Assembly (NCBI RefSeq): GCF_001466725.1
Contig: NZ_CP013650.1
Span: forward strand, 3,038,001-3,102,000
Source of the DNA: Lacimicrobium alkaliphilum
GTDB taxonomy: Bacteria; Pseudomonadota; Gammaproteobacteria; Enterobacterales; Alteromonadaceae
Reading direction: 5' to 3'
Length of the DNA: 64,000 bases
The position numbers and the translations under genes are program-made. The notes beneath the pieces are model-generated. The model was not told where the DNA came from. It worked only from the letters and a program-made list of their open reading frames with translations, and did not search any database. Shown here one piece after another: positions 9,664 to 18,683 of this stretch (positions are counted from its first letter, which is position 1; each line of letters starts with the position of its first letter).

Positions 9664-10794
9664 TCAGTGAGCAAAATGCAATAAATCAGGGGCCAGCAAC
9701 ATCACCAGTCCGATGATAATCATGACGCAGCCGCTGAGAAGCTTTAACCATCGCCCTTCACTGGCCTGTAATTTGCGATGACTCAGACCAACCACTGCCA
9801 GGGCAACCATCAGACCGTCATCAAGAATATAAGCAAGGTTATACAGAGCCAGATACGCGTAATACTGCCACTGTGGCAGGCCATAACGGGTCAGCACCTG
9901 AGTATACAGAGCCGGCAATCCGGCGGTGCACAGCAGCTCAGTCAGATTAACCAGTATCGCCACCAGTATCACCGCCAGCAGTGAGGCAGGCAGATTTTTC
10001 GCGGTAACAACCGCTCGCACTCTGGCGTACAAAGCCGGTTTCGCCTGCTCAGGTATGCTCAGGCTCAGCCCGGCCCCGGGTGCGTAAAAATCCCTGGTAT
10101 GGATGGCACCGATAATCAGTGCCAGCAACCCCACGCAGACCTGCAACAACCTGGACCAGCCGATCAGCAAAAACAGGTTTAACCAGGCGGCCATAAACAT
10201 GAAATATACCAGACCACTGACCAGTACAAAGGTCAGGGCAATCAGTGCCATTTTCCTGCGATCGCCGATATTGGTCAGAATCGACAGCAGGATCAGTAAT
10301 ACCCACATAGCACAAGGGTTAAACCCGTCAATCAGTCCCAGTGTCAGCGTGAACAAAGGCAGCCCCAACTCGCTGACCTGTACCTCACCCAGCCAGGGCA
10401 ACACTATGCCCTGCCCCTGAGTCGGAGCCTGCAGGCCAAGCTTTTCCATCAGCAGGCGACCGCTTGTTTCATCATCCAGATAGCCTATGTGCCATTCACC
10501 ACAGAGATAAAAACCGGGAACGCCCGGGCGTGCAACACCAAACTGCTGGTTGAGCCGGGTAAAGGCCTGCCAGTTTTCCTCACTGGCGAGAATATTAATG
10601 GCACGGATCTCAATATCAGAATTGTTGGCTTTCAGATGGTCCAGAAACTCGTGGGCTGCCTGACAATGAGGACACCCCTGACGCCAGTAAAAATCAACGG
10701 ACTGGCAGGGGCGTTGGTTGTCGGCCAGAGCATGAACAGGGAAAAAGCAGCAAAGCAGAACTGTCAGCCATGCTGCCCACCGTATAGATTTCAA
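9664..10794 (-). CDS. Thioredoxin-like domain fused to CcdA/DsbD-type membrane protein
   Basis: Predicted disulfide-relay protein of 376 residues. A signal peptide (about 1-24, ending HALA) is followed by a thioredoxin/glutaredoxin-like domain with C41-P-H-C44. From about residue 142 there are six or more membrane helices of the CcdA/DsbD type, with conserved GFNPCAMWVL and ELLCTAGLPAL segments whose cysteines could carry electrons across the membrane. The order (extracytoplasmic thioredoxin first, then transmembrane part) differs from DsbD and suggests one polypeptide moving reducing power from the cytoplasm to a periplasmic substrate. The substrate is unknown. Confidence 0.8.
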   Translation of the reverse strand: MKSIRWAAWLTVLLCCFFPVHALADNQRPCQSVDFYWRQGCPHCQAAHEFLDHLKANNSDIEIRAINILASEENWQAFTRLNQQFGVARPGVPGFYLCGEWHIGYLDDETSGRLLMEKLGLQAPTQGQGIVLPWLGEVQVSELGLPLFTLTLGLIDGFNPCAMWVLLILLSILTNIGDRRKMALIALTFVLVSGLVYFMFMAAWLNLFLLIGWSRLLQVCVGLLALIIGAIHTRDFYAPGAGLSLSIPEQAKPALYARVRAVVTAKNLPASLLAVILVAILVNLTELLCTAGLPALYTQVLTRYGLPQWQYYAYLALYNLAYILDDGLMVALAVVGLSHRKLQASEGRWLKLLSGCVMIIIGLVMLLAPDLLHFAH

Positions 10795-10815
10795 TCGTCA
10801 TTACCCCATCAGCAC

Positions 10816-11085
10816 TCAGCTTTTCAGACGTGTCTTAAAGCGCTTATAAGCCTGTCCTAGCTCCCCGGCCAGTAGTGACAGGGCCGCCCTCACCTCTTTG
10901 GACGACTGACTGGCATCCTTTTTGAACGCTGAAAACTTAGATTGCAGCGAATCCCACTTCTTCTCCAGTCCATCCCATTCGTCGCGCATTTCAGCCCTGG
11001 CCAGATGCATCTGCACATTGATCTCATCACGATGGCGCTTAAGATCTTCAATAGTTTCATGCAGTTGTTGAGTTTCAAAGTTCAT
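10816..11085 (-). CDS. Small coiled-coil protein of unknown function
   Basis: 89 residues, almost wholly helical: charged heptads run through ETIEDLKRHRDEINVQMHLA and EEWDGL-like segments, with a basic end (KRFKTRLKS). There is no signal peptide and no membrane segment. A good GGAACC-type purine stretch precedes the ATG. It lies just upstream of the thioredoxin-CcdA fusion on the same strand (21 bases), so the two may be co-transcribed. I do not recognise the family. Confidence 0.65.
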   Translation of the reverse strand: MNFETQQLHETIEDLKRHRDEINVQMHLARAEMRDEWDGLEKKWDSLQSKFSAFKKDASQSSKEVRAALSLLAGELGQAYKRFKTRLKS

Positions 11086-11254
11086 TTTTTGGTTCCTTTT
11101 TCCCAGCGGATGCTATCCATCCGGATTAAATATAGTCCTCGGCTGCAGCACCTGTATTGATATCAATCAATATTCATACTACTCAGTATTAAGGCTATAC
11201 ACAGCGCCTTATAGCTGGGTAGACTGGGAAGATATCTGTTGCATCAGGCAAGAG

Positions 11255-12388
11255 ATGCGAAAGGGAGGATGTGTTATCAGCCAACAGAATCAGGCCTCAC
11301 CACTTGGAGGCCACCCAATTATTTTGCTTGTTGTTATCGTTGCCACTTTGTATCTGGCCAGAGGATTTCTGCTGCCGGTTACCGTCTCAGTTCTGCTGGC
11401 TCTGACCCTGTCACCGCCTGTCACCCGGTTGATGAAAGTCGGCGTACCCAAAGTGCTTTCCAGCCTGGTTATGCTGTTACTGAGCTGCTCTTTATTAATC
11501 GGTGCCGTGTGGCTGATGCTGCCCGCCATAGGCGGCTGGCTGACCACCGCGCCGGAGAAAATTGAGAGCGTGATGAATCTGGATCAGGACATGGTCAGTA
11601 AATTGCAACAGGTCAAAGATTCGGTAGAAGAAACCTCTGAGAAAGTCTCTGAAGCGGTGGAAGAGGTAATCAGTTCAGAGGAACAGGCTCCGGTGATGGT
11701 GGAGCAACGAACCTGGCCGGATACCCTGCTCACTTCCATACAGCAGGGAGCGGCAAACACCCTGTTGATTCTGGTATTAACCCTGTTTCTGCTCACCAAT
11801 GGCGGCGATTTGGTGGTGAATATGGTGAGGCTGTCAAAACAACGACAACAACGACGAAAGATTATCCGCTTGTTCAGTCGCCTGCGCACTGAAACCGGCC
11901 ATTATCTGGGCGCGGTGATGTTGATCAATCTTACTCTGGGACTGATTACCAGTGTATTGCTGTGGCTCATCGATTTCCCCATGCCCTGGATCTGGATTGT
12001 GCTGGTTGCGATATTGCGGCTGATTCCCTATGTGGGCATGAGTATTGTCAGCGCCCTGCTATTGCTGATTTCCATCACTCAGGGTGATCAGCAGCTCTGG
12101 CAGATCCTGATGGCCCCCGTCGGATTTTTAGTGCTCTCCACCCTGTTTGGTTTTATCGTTGACCCTGTGGTGCACGGTATCCGGCTGCAAATCAATCCTA
12201 TTGTGGTCTTTGTGGCGGTGATCTTCTGGGGCTGGCTGTGGGGGCCGATTGGTGCCATTCTCGGTGTGCCCTTGCTGACGGTTATCTTCGTGGTGGCCGA
12301 CACCCTGGGCTGGCAGCAAATAAGCCAGATTATGACCACCAGACTCGGCCCGGCAACTGATTCCAATAAAAACAGCGGAGGAAGCTGA
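11255..12388 (+). CDS. AI-2E/PerM-family membrane protein
   Basis: Inner-membrane protein of 377 residues with about eight helices: a hydrophobic pair near residues 24-95, a charged extracytoplasmic or cytoplasmic loop (about 105-155, SVEETSEKVSEAVEEVISSE), then helices including the family-typical LRLIPYVGMSIVSALLLLIS and GPIGAILGVPLLTVIFVVAD. Members have been linked to AI-2 export or ion antiport; the substrate here is unknown. The ATG at 11255 lacks a good ribosome-binding site and GGGAGG lies inside the first codons, so the true start may be slightly downstream at a rare start codon. Confidence 0.85.
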   Translation: MRKGGCVISQQNQASPLGGHPIILLVVIVATLYLARGFLLPVTVSVLLALTLSPPVTRLMKVGVPKVLSSLVMLLLSCSLLIGAVWLMLPAIGGWLTTAPEKIESVMNLDQDMVSKLQQVKDSVEETSEKVSEAVEEVISSEEQAPVMVEQRTWPDTLLTSIQQGAANTLLILVLTLFLLTNGGDLVVNMVRLSKQRQQRRKIIRLFSRLRTETGHYLGAVMLINLTLGLITSVLLWLIDFPMPWIWIVLVAILRLIPYVGMSIVSALLLLISITQGDQQLWQILMAPVGFLVLSTLFGFIVDPVVHGIRLQINPIVVFVAVIFWGWLWGPIGAILGVPLLTVIFVVADTLGWQQISQIMTTRLGPATDSNKNSGGS

Positions 12389-12390
12389 GT

Positions 12391-13068
12391 TTGACAACCT
12401 TCACTAAAATACCGCTTATTGGCGTAACCACCCACTCGGGCGCCTGGTGCCCGCCCTGGTGGACCATCGCCTTTGCCATCAGGCGCGCCGGTGGCAAGGC
12501 AGTAAGGATCAGCCCCCGACACGATGTTGAGGTGTCTGAACTACAGGGACTGGTACTGAGCGGCGGTACTGACCTATGTCCTGAACTTTACGGGCAACCC
12601 GCAGAGCCGGGGCAGAGTTATGACGTGCCCAGGGATGAGCTGGAAAGCAAAGTGCTGGATTTTGCCCTGCAGAAACAGTTACCCATGCTCGGAATTTGCC
12701 GGGGTTGCCAGTTGATTAATGTGCGACTGGGCGGCGCCTTATTCAGAGATATCAAAAATCAGCGAAAGCTGACGTCTAACCGCACTATGATCCATCCGGG
12801 TAAAAAGTTGTTTGTCAGAACTGACAGTATGCTGCATCGCATTGTTGAACACGAACAACTGCGGATTAACAGTCTGCATCATCAGGCCATTGCAGAAGTG
12901 GCTCCGGGATTTGTGATCAGTGGCACCGATGCCGATGACTTTACCCAGGCCATTGAAAGTCCGGAAAAGCCTTATATCCTAGGCGTTCAGTGGCACCCTG
13001 AATACCTGCCTTATATGATCAATCAGGCCAAGTTGTTTAAGTGGCTGGTACGCCAATGTATTGAGTAA
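12391..13068 (+). CDS. Gamma-glutamyl-gamma-aminobutyrate hydrolase-like (peptidase C26) protein
   Basis: Class I glutamine-amidotransferase-fold hydrolase of 225 residues. The nucleophile elbow is LGICRGCQ with Cys103, and the catalytic His202 and Glu204 sit in VQWHPEY. GLVLSGGTDLCPELYG is the oxyanion-side motif of the PuuD/C26 group. It probably cleaves a gamma-glutamyl amide, possibly gamma-glutamyl-GABA of putrescine breakdown, but no other puu gene is nearby. The start is TTG with GGAGGAA 8 bases upstream, 2 bases after the previous stop, so it is probably co-translated with the PerM-like gene. Confidence 0.88.
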   Translation: MTTFTKIPLIGVTTHSGAWCPPWWTIAFAIRRAGGKAVRISPRHDVEVSELQGLVLSGGTDLCPELYGQPAEPGQSYDVPRDELESKVLDFALQKQLPMLGICRGCQLINVRLGGALFRDIKNQRKLTSNRTMIHPGKKLFVRTDSMLHRIVEHEQLRINSLHHQAIAEVAPGFVISGTDADDFTQAIESPEKPYILGVQWHPEYLPYMINQAKLFKWLVRQCIE

Positions 13069-13082
13069 AAGGCCGCAGAATT

Positions 13083-13505
13083 ATGATGTCATATCTGGTG
13101 TTATTCTCTTCGGCTTTTCTGGCGGCCACCTTCCTGCCGTTTTATTCAGAGATTGTGTTATTCACGCTTGCCCGCCAGGGCGAACCTCCGGGTTTACTGA
13201 TTTTGGTCGCAACCCTCGGCAATACCCTGGGCGCAGTGGTGAACTGGGTGCTTGGTAAATATCTGCTGCATTTTAAAGATCGCCGCTGGTTTTACTTCAA
13301 AGAATCCCAGCTTGAGCGGGTACAGAAATGGTTTCAGCGATACGGTATCTGGAGCCTGGCTTTTTCCTGGTTACCGGTCGGCGGCGATGCACTGACCTTT
13401 ATCGCCGGAGTGATGAAAGTACGGATTCTGCCTTTTCTGCTCCTGGTCGGGCTGGGCAAAGGCGTGCGGTATATTGTGGTGTTTTATTTTTCCACCGTCA
13501 TCTGA
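13083..13505 (+). CDS. YqaA-family small membrane protein (VTT/DedA-like)
   Basis: 140 residues with four hydrophobic helices. The sequence (FLPFYSEIVLFTLARQGEPP, ATLGNTLGAVVNWVLGKYL, LPVGGDALTFIAGVMKV) matches the YqaA group of the VTT/DedA-like membrane proteins. Related proteins are linked to lipid scrambling or membrane homeostasis; the exact role is unknown. It follows the C26 hydrolase by 14 bases and ends the apparent three-gene unit. Confidence 0.85.
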   Translation: MMSYLVLFSSAFLAATFLPFYSEIVLFTLARQGEPPGLLILVATLGNTLGAVVNWVLGKYLLHFKDRRWFYFKESQLERVQKWFQRYGIWSLAFSWLPVGGDALTFIAGVMKVRILPFLLLVGLGKGVRYIVVFYFSTVI

Positions 13506-13684
13506 AGATGCTCATGGGCCACTGCAAAGTCAGATTTACTCGCCCAAACAAAATATGTTTCGTTAATCGTCTATCGTCTTCGCAAAAAATTCACTATACT
13601 GTCACACTCGAAAAACGGCTCCGCTGTTAGAATTACAGTCGCTGGATAAACACACACAGCATTCAGTTTAGAAAGGATTTAAAC

Positions 13685-13852
13685 ATGACATTGCTTACAC
13701 TACTTTTCGCTGCCATTATCGTTTTATTGCTGTATTCCCTTGCAAACGACAAGGGTAAAAATACAAAATATTTCCGCAATAGACGCGATACCTCTGAGCA
13801 AGCCATTCATGTGCGTAAGAAGCCCCTCAGAACGGGCGAATCGCTCTACTAG
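13685..13852 (+). CDS. Small single-pass membrane protein, 55 residues
   Basis: The ORF begins MTLLTLLFAAIIVLLLYSLA, one membrane helix, and continues with a strongly basic tail (KYFRNRRD, VRKKPLRTGESLY). AAAGGA lies 7 bases before the ATG, and a GC-rich terminator-like hairpin lies beyond the inserted element. The stop TAG is formed by the first two bases of a MITE-like inverted repeat, so the original C-terminus may have been different. Family not recognised; probably too short for many gene callers. Confidence 0.6.
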   Translation: MTLLTLLFAAIIVLLLYSLANDKGKNTKYFRNRRDTSEQAIHVRKKPLRTGESLY

Positions 13853-14118
13853 AGCACCATATAATTTAAATAAACAGCACCAGCGAGAGTTCAAAAAGTG
13901 CGCAGGCAAGGTAAATTTTTGAAGGTTTAGTGGGCCTAAATCAAAAGAATTTACCGTCGGATGCGCATTTTTTGGGCCTCGCCCTTCCGGAGCGACTGAA
14001 AAAGTCTCAATCTGCGTTCTGGTCGCTTGACATAGATGACTATGCCTGCACAGCCACGCCTTGATTGAGACTTTTTCAGGCAGCTCTGGTGTTCGTTTTT
14101 TAAGCTATATGGTGCTCT
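13851..14118. mobile_element. MITE-like non-autonomous element, 268 bp
   Basis: It is bounded by 20-bp terminal inverted repeats that match at 18 positions (AGAGCACCATATAATTTAAA at 13851, its complement ending at 14118). Inside are nested inverted repeats: 13996-14012 with 14063-14079 (17 bp perfect), 13892-13904 with 13962-13974 (12 of 13), and 13911-13922 with 13941-13954. It encodes no protein. No clear target-site duplication is visible. Almost the whole element can fold back on itself. It sits between a small ORF and that ORF's likely terminator. Confidence 0.7.
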
Positions 14119-14124
14119 GATTTC

Positions 14125-14145
14125 AGCCCCGCCATCCGCGGGGCT
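14125..14145 (+). terminator. Hairpin terminator after the small membrane ORF
   Basis: Stem AGCCCCGC, 5-base loop, GCGGGGCT, then TATTTATTT. The T-run is imperfect. The inserted 268-bp element separates it from the ORF it probably serves. Confidence 0.6.
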
Positions 14146-14219
14146 ATTTATTTCTACTCCCGGTGTTATTCTGACTCTCTGTTTATAGAACCAATCTGAA
14201 TAACGTCAGGAATTTCTTT

Positions 14220-15416
14220 ATGCGACTTGGACCGGGACTACTGGTAACCGCCGCGTTTATCGGGCCGGGTACGATCACCACCGCCAGTATGGCAGGAGCG
14301 AACTTCGGTTTTGCCCTGCTATGGACACTGCTGTTTTCAGTCATTGCCACCATTGTGCTGCAAGGTATGGCCGCCCGGCTCGGGCTCGCAACCGGTCTGG
14401 GTCTGGCAGAGTCACTGCGCAAGACACTGAACAGCGGATGGCAGAAATATCTGTGTATGGCACTGGTAATCAGCGCCATAGGTATCGGCAGCGCCGCCTA
14501 TGAGGCGGGGAACCTGACCGGCGCCGCCATGGGCATTCAGGCTTTGCTCGGCGCGCAAATCAGTACCTGGAGTACCCTTTTAACCCTCATCGCGGGTCTG
14601 CTGCTGTTCAGCGGTCATTATCAGGTGCTGGAGAAAAGCCTGATCGGTCTTGTTATTCTGATGTCACTGGTGTTTATCACCACTATGATTATTGCCAGGC
14701 CTGATTTTCCTGCATTGCTCAGCGGTTTGCTGTTGCCAAGTTTCCCACAAGGCTCCGTTACCACAATATTGGCTCTTATCGGTACCACCATTGTGCCCTA
14801 TAACCTGTTTTTGCATTCCAGCGTAATGGCCAGGCAGCATAAGGCGGCTACAGATATGGGCGAAACCATTCGCCAGAGCCGCTGGGATACCGGTCTTTCC
14901 ATTGGTCTGGGCGGGCTTATCACACTGGCCATCGTATCTACCGCCAGTGCCGCCTTTTTTGGCCAGATAGCCGGAGAAATCAACGCCGCACAGATGGCAA
15001 TCCAGCTTGAACCCCTGCTGGGTGATTTGGCCCACTACTTTTTTGCTATCGGTCTTTTTGCTGCCGGGCTCACCAGCGCCATCACCGCCCCACTGGCCGG
15101 TGCCTTTGCCGTATGTGGGATGATGGGCTGGTCCACGGATCTGGCCGCGAACAAGTTTAAAATGGTCTGGGCGGTTATTCTGCTGTGCGGTGCGGTGGGC
15201 GCGGCACTCAAACTCAACCCGGTGGCGCTGATTGTTTTCGCGCAAGCGGCCAATGGCATACTGCTGCCGATTATTGCCATTTACCTGCTGTGGCTGATGA
15301 ATAAGAAGTCGGTGCTGGCAGAGCACAGCAATGGCTGGTTTTCCAATCTGCTGGCCGGGCTGATTATCCTGTTATTGCTGGGGTTGAGCAGTTACAAACT
15401 ATGGTCACTGGTTTAG
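14220..15416 (+). CDS. Divergent NRAMP-family transporter
   Basis: Inner-membrane protein of 398 residues with 11 or so helices of the NRAMP/LeuT fold. The first helix carries FIGPGTITTASMAG where metal-importing NRAMPs have DPGN, and the sixth-helix region reads GTTIVPYNLFLHSSVMA where they have a metal-binding Met before PHN. Two of the usual metal ligands (Asp, Met) are therefore replaced. This places it in the divergent NRAMP-related group, some of which move Mg2+ or other substrates rather than Mn2+/Fe2+. The substrate is open. The gene stands alone, followed by REP-like repeats. Confidence 0.85.
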   Translation: MRLGPGLLVTAAFIGPGTITTASMAGANFGFALLWTLLFSVIATIVLQGMAARLGLATGLGLAESLRKTLNSGWQKYLCMALVISAIGIGSAAYEAGNLTGAAMGIQALLGAQISTWSTLLTLIAGLLLFSGHYQVLEKSLIGLVILMSLVFITTMIIARPDFPALLSGLLLPSFPQGSVTTILALIGTTIVPYNLFLHSSVMARQHKAATDMGETIRQSRWDTGLSIGLGGLITLAIVSTASAAFFGQIAGEINAAQMAIQLEPLLGDLAHYFFAIGLFAAGLTSAITAPLAGAFAVCGMMGWSTDLAANKFKMVWAVILLCGAVGAALKLNPVALIVFAQAANGILLPIIAIYLLWLMNKKSVLAEHSNGWFSNLLAGLIILLLLGLSSYKLWSLV

Positions 15417-15460
15417 CCAAAAAACCACGAAAAGACGATTTACCACAGTGTCGCTGAGTT

Positions 15461-15690
15461 GTAGGTCGGAATTTATTCCGACAAGTGTTTTAATGCCCTT
15501 CATCACTGTCGGATTCAAATCCGATCTACAGCAATCGTAGCCCGTATAAAGCGAAGCGGACGTGTCCAGCGCCTTTGCTTCCTCTCGGTGAGGAAATGAC
15601 ACAGTTGCACATTCAAAGGCTGCTGGAATACGGGACCAGTCAGTGCCGTCCCGCAATACGCTTCGCTTCTTGCAGGCTACACCACTACAC
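15461..15690 (+). repeat. REP-like palindromes between the NRAMP gene and proB
   Basis: Holds hairpins at 15465-15482 (GTCGGAATTTATTCCGAC) and 15508-15525 (GTCGGATTCAAATCCGAT). The second repeat family (GTAGCCCGTATAAAGCGAAG at about 15538; CCCGCAATACGCTTCGCTTC at about 15651) is also present. No gene is visible. Confidence 0.75.
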
Positions 15691-15699
15691 CTGTAAGTT

Positions 15700-16821
15700 T
15701 CAGAACAACACCAGATCATCACGATGCACGGCTTCGGCGTAACTGCTGTAACCAAGCTGCTGCTCAATCTGCTGACTGTTTAGCCCGGCGATTTGGGTCA
15801 GGGTTGGCGCATCATACTGACAAAGACCAATAGCCAGAGTTTCCTGCTCCAGCACAATTTCCACCGCTTCTCCTGCCCTGAATTCGCCTTCAACCTTTAC
15901 CACACCCACAGGCAACAAAGAGGCACCATTGCGGCAAAGCGCGTTTGCCGCACCCTGATCGATAACAAGCCGTCCCCTGGCCCGCAGGCTGTGCATCAGC
16001 CAGTTCTTTTTAGCGCTGCTTCTGGACAGCGGCGGCGTAAACAGCGTGCCCGGTACCAGTCCCTGCGCCAGCTGACTGAAGGTCTGTGCCCTGAAACCGT
16101 TGGCAATCAGGGTCTGAATACCGTTGTGCGAGGCTTTTCTGGCGGCCTGCAGTTTGGTCTGCATGCCGCCGGTGCCCACCACACTGCCCGCGCCGCCGGC
16201 CAGTGTCATAATCCGCTGATCAATCTTATCCACCCGCTTGATTAACTGAGCATTGCTGTTGGTACGCGGATCGGCATCATATAAACCATCCACATCGGTG
16301 CAGATCAACAGGGTATCGGCTTCTGCCACCAGCGCCACCAGTGCGGCGAGATTATCATTGTCACCAAATTTAAGTTCATCGGTGGCCACCGAGTCATTCT
16401 CGTTAACGACCGGAAGCATGCCATGAGCCAGTAACTCTCTTATGGTGCCTTTGATATTCAGATAGTGATCGCGGTTACGAATATCACCATGGGTTAAAAG
16501 AATTTGTGCGGTAGGCGTATCAAACAGCCTGGCCCAGTTGGCCATCATGCGGGTCTGCCCCACTGCTGCCATCGCCTGTTTTTCAGACAAAGACGGTGGG
16601 TGAGTAAGTGAAAAGGCGTTTCTGCCAGCCGCCACTGCCCCCGATGACACCAGAATAATTTCTTTGCCCTCGCTGCGGCTTTCGTTGACAAATTGCGCCA
16701 GCGCCAGCAAACAGGCGGTTTTACAGCCTTCGCCATTGGGTGCGATGAGTGCACTACCCACTTTAATCACGGCCCGTTGCCAGCGAAAGCTGACGTTGTT
16801 ATTTGCGCCTTGTTGCTGCAT
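15700..16821 (-). CDS. proB: Glutamate 5-kinase
   Basis: First enzyme of proline synthesis; phosphorylates L-glutamate with ATP in the cytosol. It has 373 residues, the two-domain length. The amino-acid-kinase domain (about 12-265) shows VIKVGSALI, LVSSGAVAAGR, NENDSVATDELKFGDND and TDVDGLYDADPR. A PUA domain follows from about residue 285 (ARGRLVIDQGAANAL). proA is not adjacent, unlike in many genomes. It is divergent from the acyltransferase pair across a short gap. Confidence 0.97.
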   Translation of the reverse strand: MQQQGANNNVSFRWQRAVIKVGSALIAPNGEGCKTACLLALAQFVNESRSEGKEIILVSSGAVAAGRNAFSLTHPPSLSEKQAMAAVGQTRMMANWARLFDTPTAQILLTHGDIRNRDHYLNIKGTIRELLAHGMLPVVNENDSVATDELKFGDNDNLAALVALVAEADTLLICTDVDGLYDADPRTNSNAQLIKRVDKIDQRIMTLAGGAGSVVGTGGMQTKLQAARKASHNGIQTLIANGFRAQTFSQLAQGLVPGTLFTPPLSRSSAKKNWLMHSLRARGRLVIDQGAANALCRNGASLLPVGVVKVEGEFRAGEAVEIVLEQETLAIGLCQYDAPTLTQIAGLNSQQIEQQLGYSSYAEAVHRDDLVLF

Positions 16822-16895
16822 CCTGAAATCTGATTTTGAGAAACCCCGCCGGTGCGCATAAAATACGTCGCTTATTAGGTTTAAGGCAACAAAAA

Positions 16896-17777
16896 ATGCG
16901 CAGTATCATTACCGGCTCCATTTCTTTTCTGGGATATCTGTTCAATACCCTGTTCTGGTGCATCCCTATCTTTAGCCTGTCACTGTTAAAGCTGGTTCCT
17001 GCAGCCTCCTGGCGGGCACGGATCGGCCGGGTACTGGATCTCTGTGCCAGACAGTGGGTTAAACTTAACAATCTGAATCAGAATCTGACCGCTTCAATCC
17101 AATGGGATGTGCAGGGGCTGAGCGATCTGAAAAAGAAAGAATGGTATCTGGTGATTGCCAATCATCAGTCCTGGGTCGACATTCTGGTATTGCAGCGTAT
17201 TTTCAGTGGCCGTATTCCCTTCCTGAAATTTTTCCTTAAGAAAGAGCTGATTTGGGTGCCCTTTCTGGGCCTGGCATGGTGGGCGCTGGACTTCCCGTTT
17301 ATGCAGCGTTTTAAAAAGTCATATCTGGCCAAAAACCCTCACCTTAAAGGCAAAGATCTGGAGACCACCCGCAGAGCCTGCGAAAAATTCAAATACAAGC
17401 CGGTCAGCGTCATGAACTTTGTGGAAGGCACCCGCTACACAGCGGAAAAACACCAGCGTCAGAAAAGCCCTTTTCGCCATCTGCTCAAGCCCAAAGCCGG
17501 TGGTATCGCCTTTGTGCTCTCAGCCATGGGTGACAAACTGCACAAACTGGTGGACGTGACTATTCACTACCCTCAGGGCGCGCCGAGCTTCTGGGACTTT
17601 ATCTGTGGTAGTGTAAATAAGATTCAGGTACGGGTAGAGGTGATGACGCTTGATGGCATTGCCCCCCGTGACTATTTTGACGACCCGGCCGAGCGGGTAA
17701 GCTTTCAGCGCTGGCTGAACCAGCGCTGGCAACACAAAGACGATGTCATAGAACAATTAAAAAAGAGCAGCTTGTAG
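16896..17777 (+). CDS. PlsC-domain acyltransferase (YihG-like), first of a tandem pair
   Basis: Membrane-associated acyltransferase, probably acting on lysophosphatidic acid or another lysolipid. 293 residues from the ATG at 16896. Motif I is NHQSWVD (residues 89-95) and motif III FVEGTR (about 175-180), with an N-terminal hydrophobic helix. The length and the LKGKDLETTRRACEKF segment match E. coli YihG. A longer frame from 16836 would add 20 residues but has no ribosome-binding site. The stop is immediately followed by the ATG of its paralogue, so they are translated from one message. Confidence 0.9.
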   Translation: MRSIITGSISFLGYLFNTLFWCIPIFSLSLLKLVPAASWRARIGRVLDLCARQWVKLNNLNQNLTASIQWDVQGLSDLKKKEWYLVIANHQSWVDILVLQRIFSGRIPFLKFFLKKELIWVPFLGLAWWALDFPFMQRFKKSYLAKNPHLKGKDLETTRRACEKFKYKPVSVMNFVEGTRYTAEKHQRQKSPFRHLLKPKAGGIAFVLSAMGDKLHKLVDVTIHYPQGAPSFWDFICGSVNKIQVRVEVMTLDGIAPRDYFDDPAERVSFQRWLNQRWQHKDDVIEQLKKSSL

Positions 17778-18683
17778 ATGTTGAGTTTCCTGCCGGGTTT
17801 TATCCTTTTGCCAATTCATTTTCTGCTCCAGTGTCTGAACCTGGCATTTTGGGGAACTCTGATTGTGGCTCTGGGGCTGGTAAAACTGGTGCTGCCCCTT
17901 CCCCCTCTGACCAGAGGCCTGAACCGGCTGCTGAATAGCTGTATGGGCGGGTTTGCGCTGCTCAGTACCGCGCTGATTAATCTGTTTAATAACGTTCAGT
18001 GGGATTACCGTATCGAGGGCGATTTCGACAGGCATGGCTGGTATCTGATGATGGCCAACCATATCAGCTGGCTGGATATTGTGGTGCTGATGCACTTTGC
18101 CACTGGGCGGATCCCGGCCACCAAGTTTTTTATCAAGCAGGAACTGCTGTGGGTACCCTTTATTGGTCTGGGGGCCTGGGCGCTGGATATGCCTTTTATG
18201 CGCCGCTACAGCCGGCATTTCGTGGCCAGACATCCCCACCTCAAAGGAAAGGATATTGAAGCGACCCGCAAGTCCTGCGAGAAGTTTCAGCAGTTGCCCA
18301 CTACAGTGGTTAATTTTGTTGAGGGCACGCGCTTTACCGACTGCAAACACCGGGATAAAAACAGTCCTTACCAACACCTTTTACCGCCCAAGGCCGGCGG
18401 CGTGGCCTTTACCCTGACCTGCATGAACAACCTGCTCAGCAATATTGTTGATGTGACGCTGGTGTATCCGGATAACAATGGCCATGTGATGCTGGACCTA
18501 CTCTGTGGCCGCTTGAAAAAAGTCATCATCGAGGTTCAGATCCTGCCGGTGAATGCTGATATGATTGGTGATTATCAGAATGATCCAGAATTCAGAGCGT
18601 CCTTTCAGCACTGGATAAATCAGTACTGGCATCGAAAAGATCAACGCATACAAGAACTAACGGGTAACGAATGGAACAACTAA
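17778..18683 (+). CDS. PlsC-domain acyltransferase (YihG-like), second of a tandem pair
   Basis: 301-residue paralogue of the preceding gene, with NHISWLD (about residues 94-100), FVEGTR (about 180-185), HLKGKDIEATRKSCEKF and the shared ending around FQHWINQYWHRKDQRIQEL. The two proteins are clearly homologous along their length, so an old tandem duplication is likely and the pair may differ in acyl-chain or acceptor preference. The ATG directly abuts the first gene's stop. The 3' end overlaps the MscS-type gene by 13 bases. Confidence 0.9.
   Translation: MLSFLPGFILLPIHFLLQCLNLAFWGTLIVALGLVKLVLPLPPLTRGLNRLLNSCMGGFALLSTALINLFNNVQWDYRIEGDFDRHGWYLMMANHISWLDIVVLMHFATGRIPATKFFIKQELLWVPFIGLGAWALDMPFMRRYSRHFVARHPHLKGKDIEATRKSCEKFQQLPTTVVNFVEGTRFTDCKHRDKNSPYQHLLPPKAGGVAFTLTCMNNLLSNIVDVTLVYPDNNGHVMLDLLCGRLKKVIIEVQILPVNADMIGDYQNDPEFRASFQHWINQYWHRKDQRIQELTGNEWNN

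Noticed and set aside
13560..13625. Promoter for the small membrane ORF (TATACT near 13599)
   Set aside because: A -10-like hexamer is present but no acceptable -35 at proper spacing could be found.
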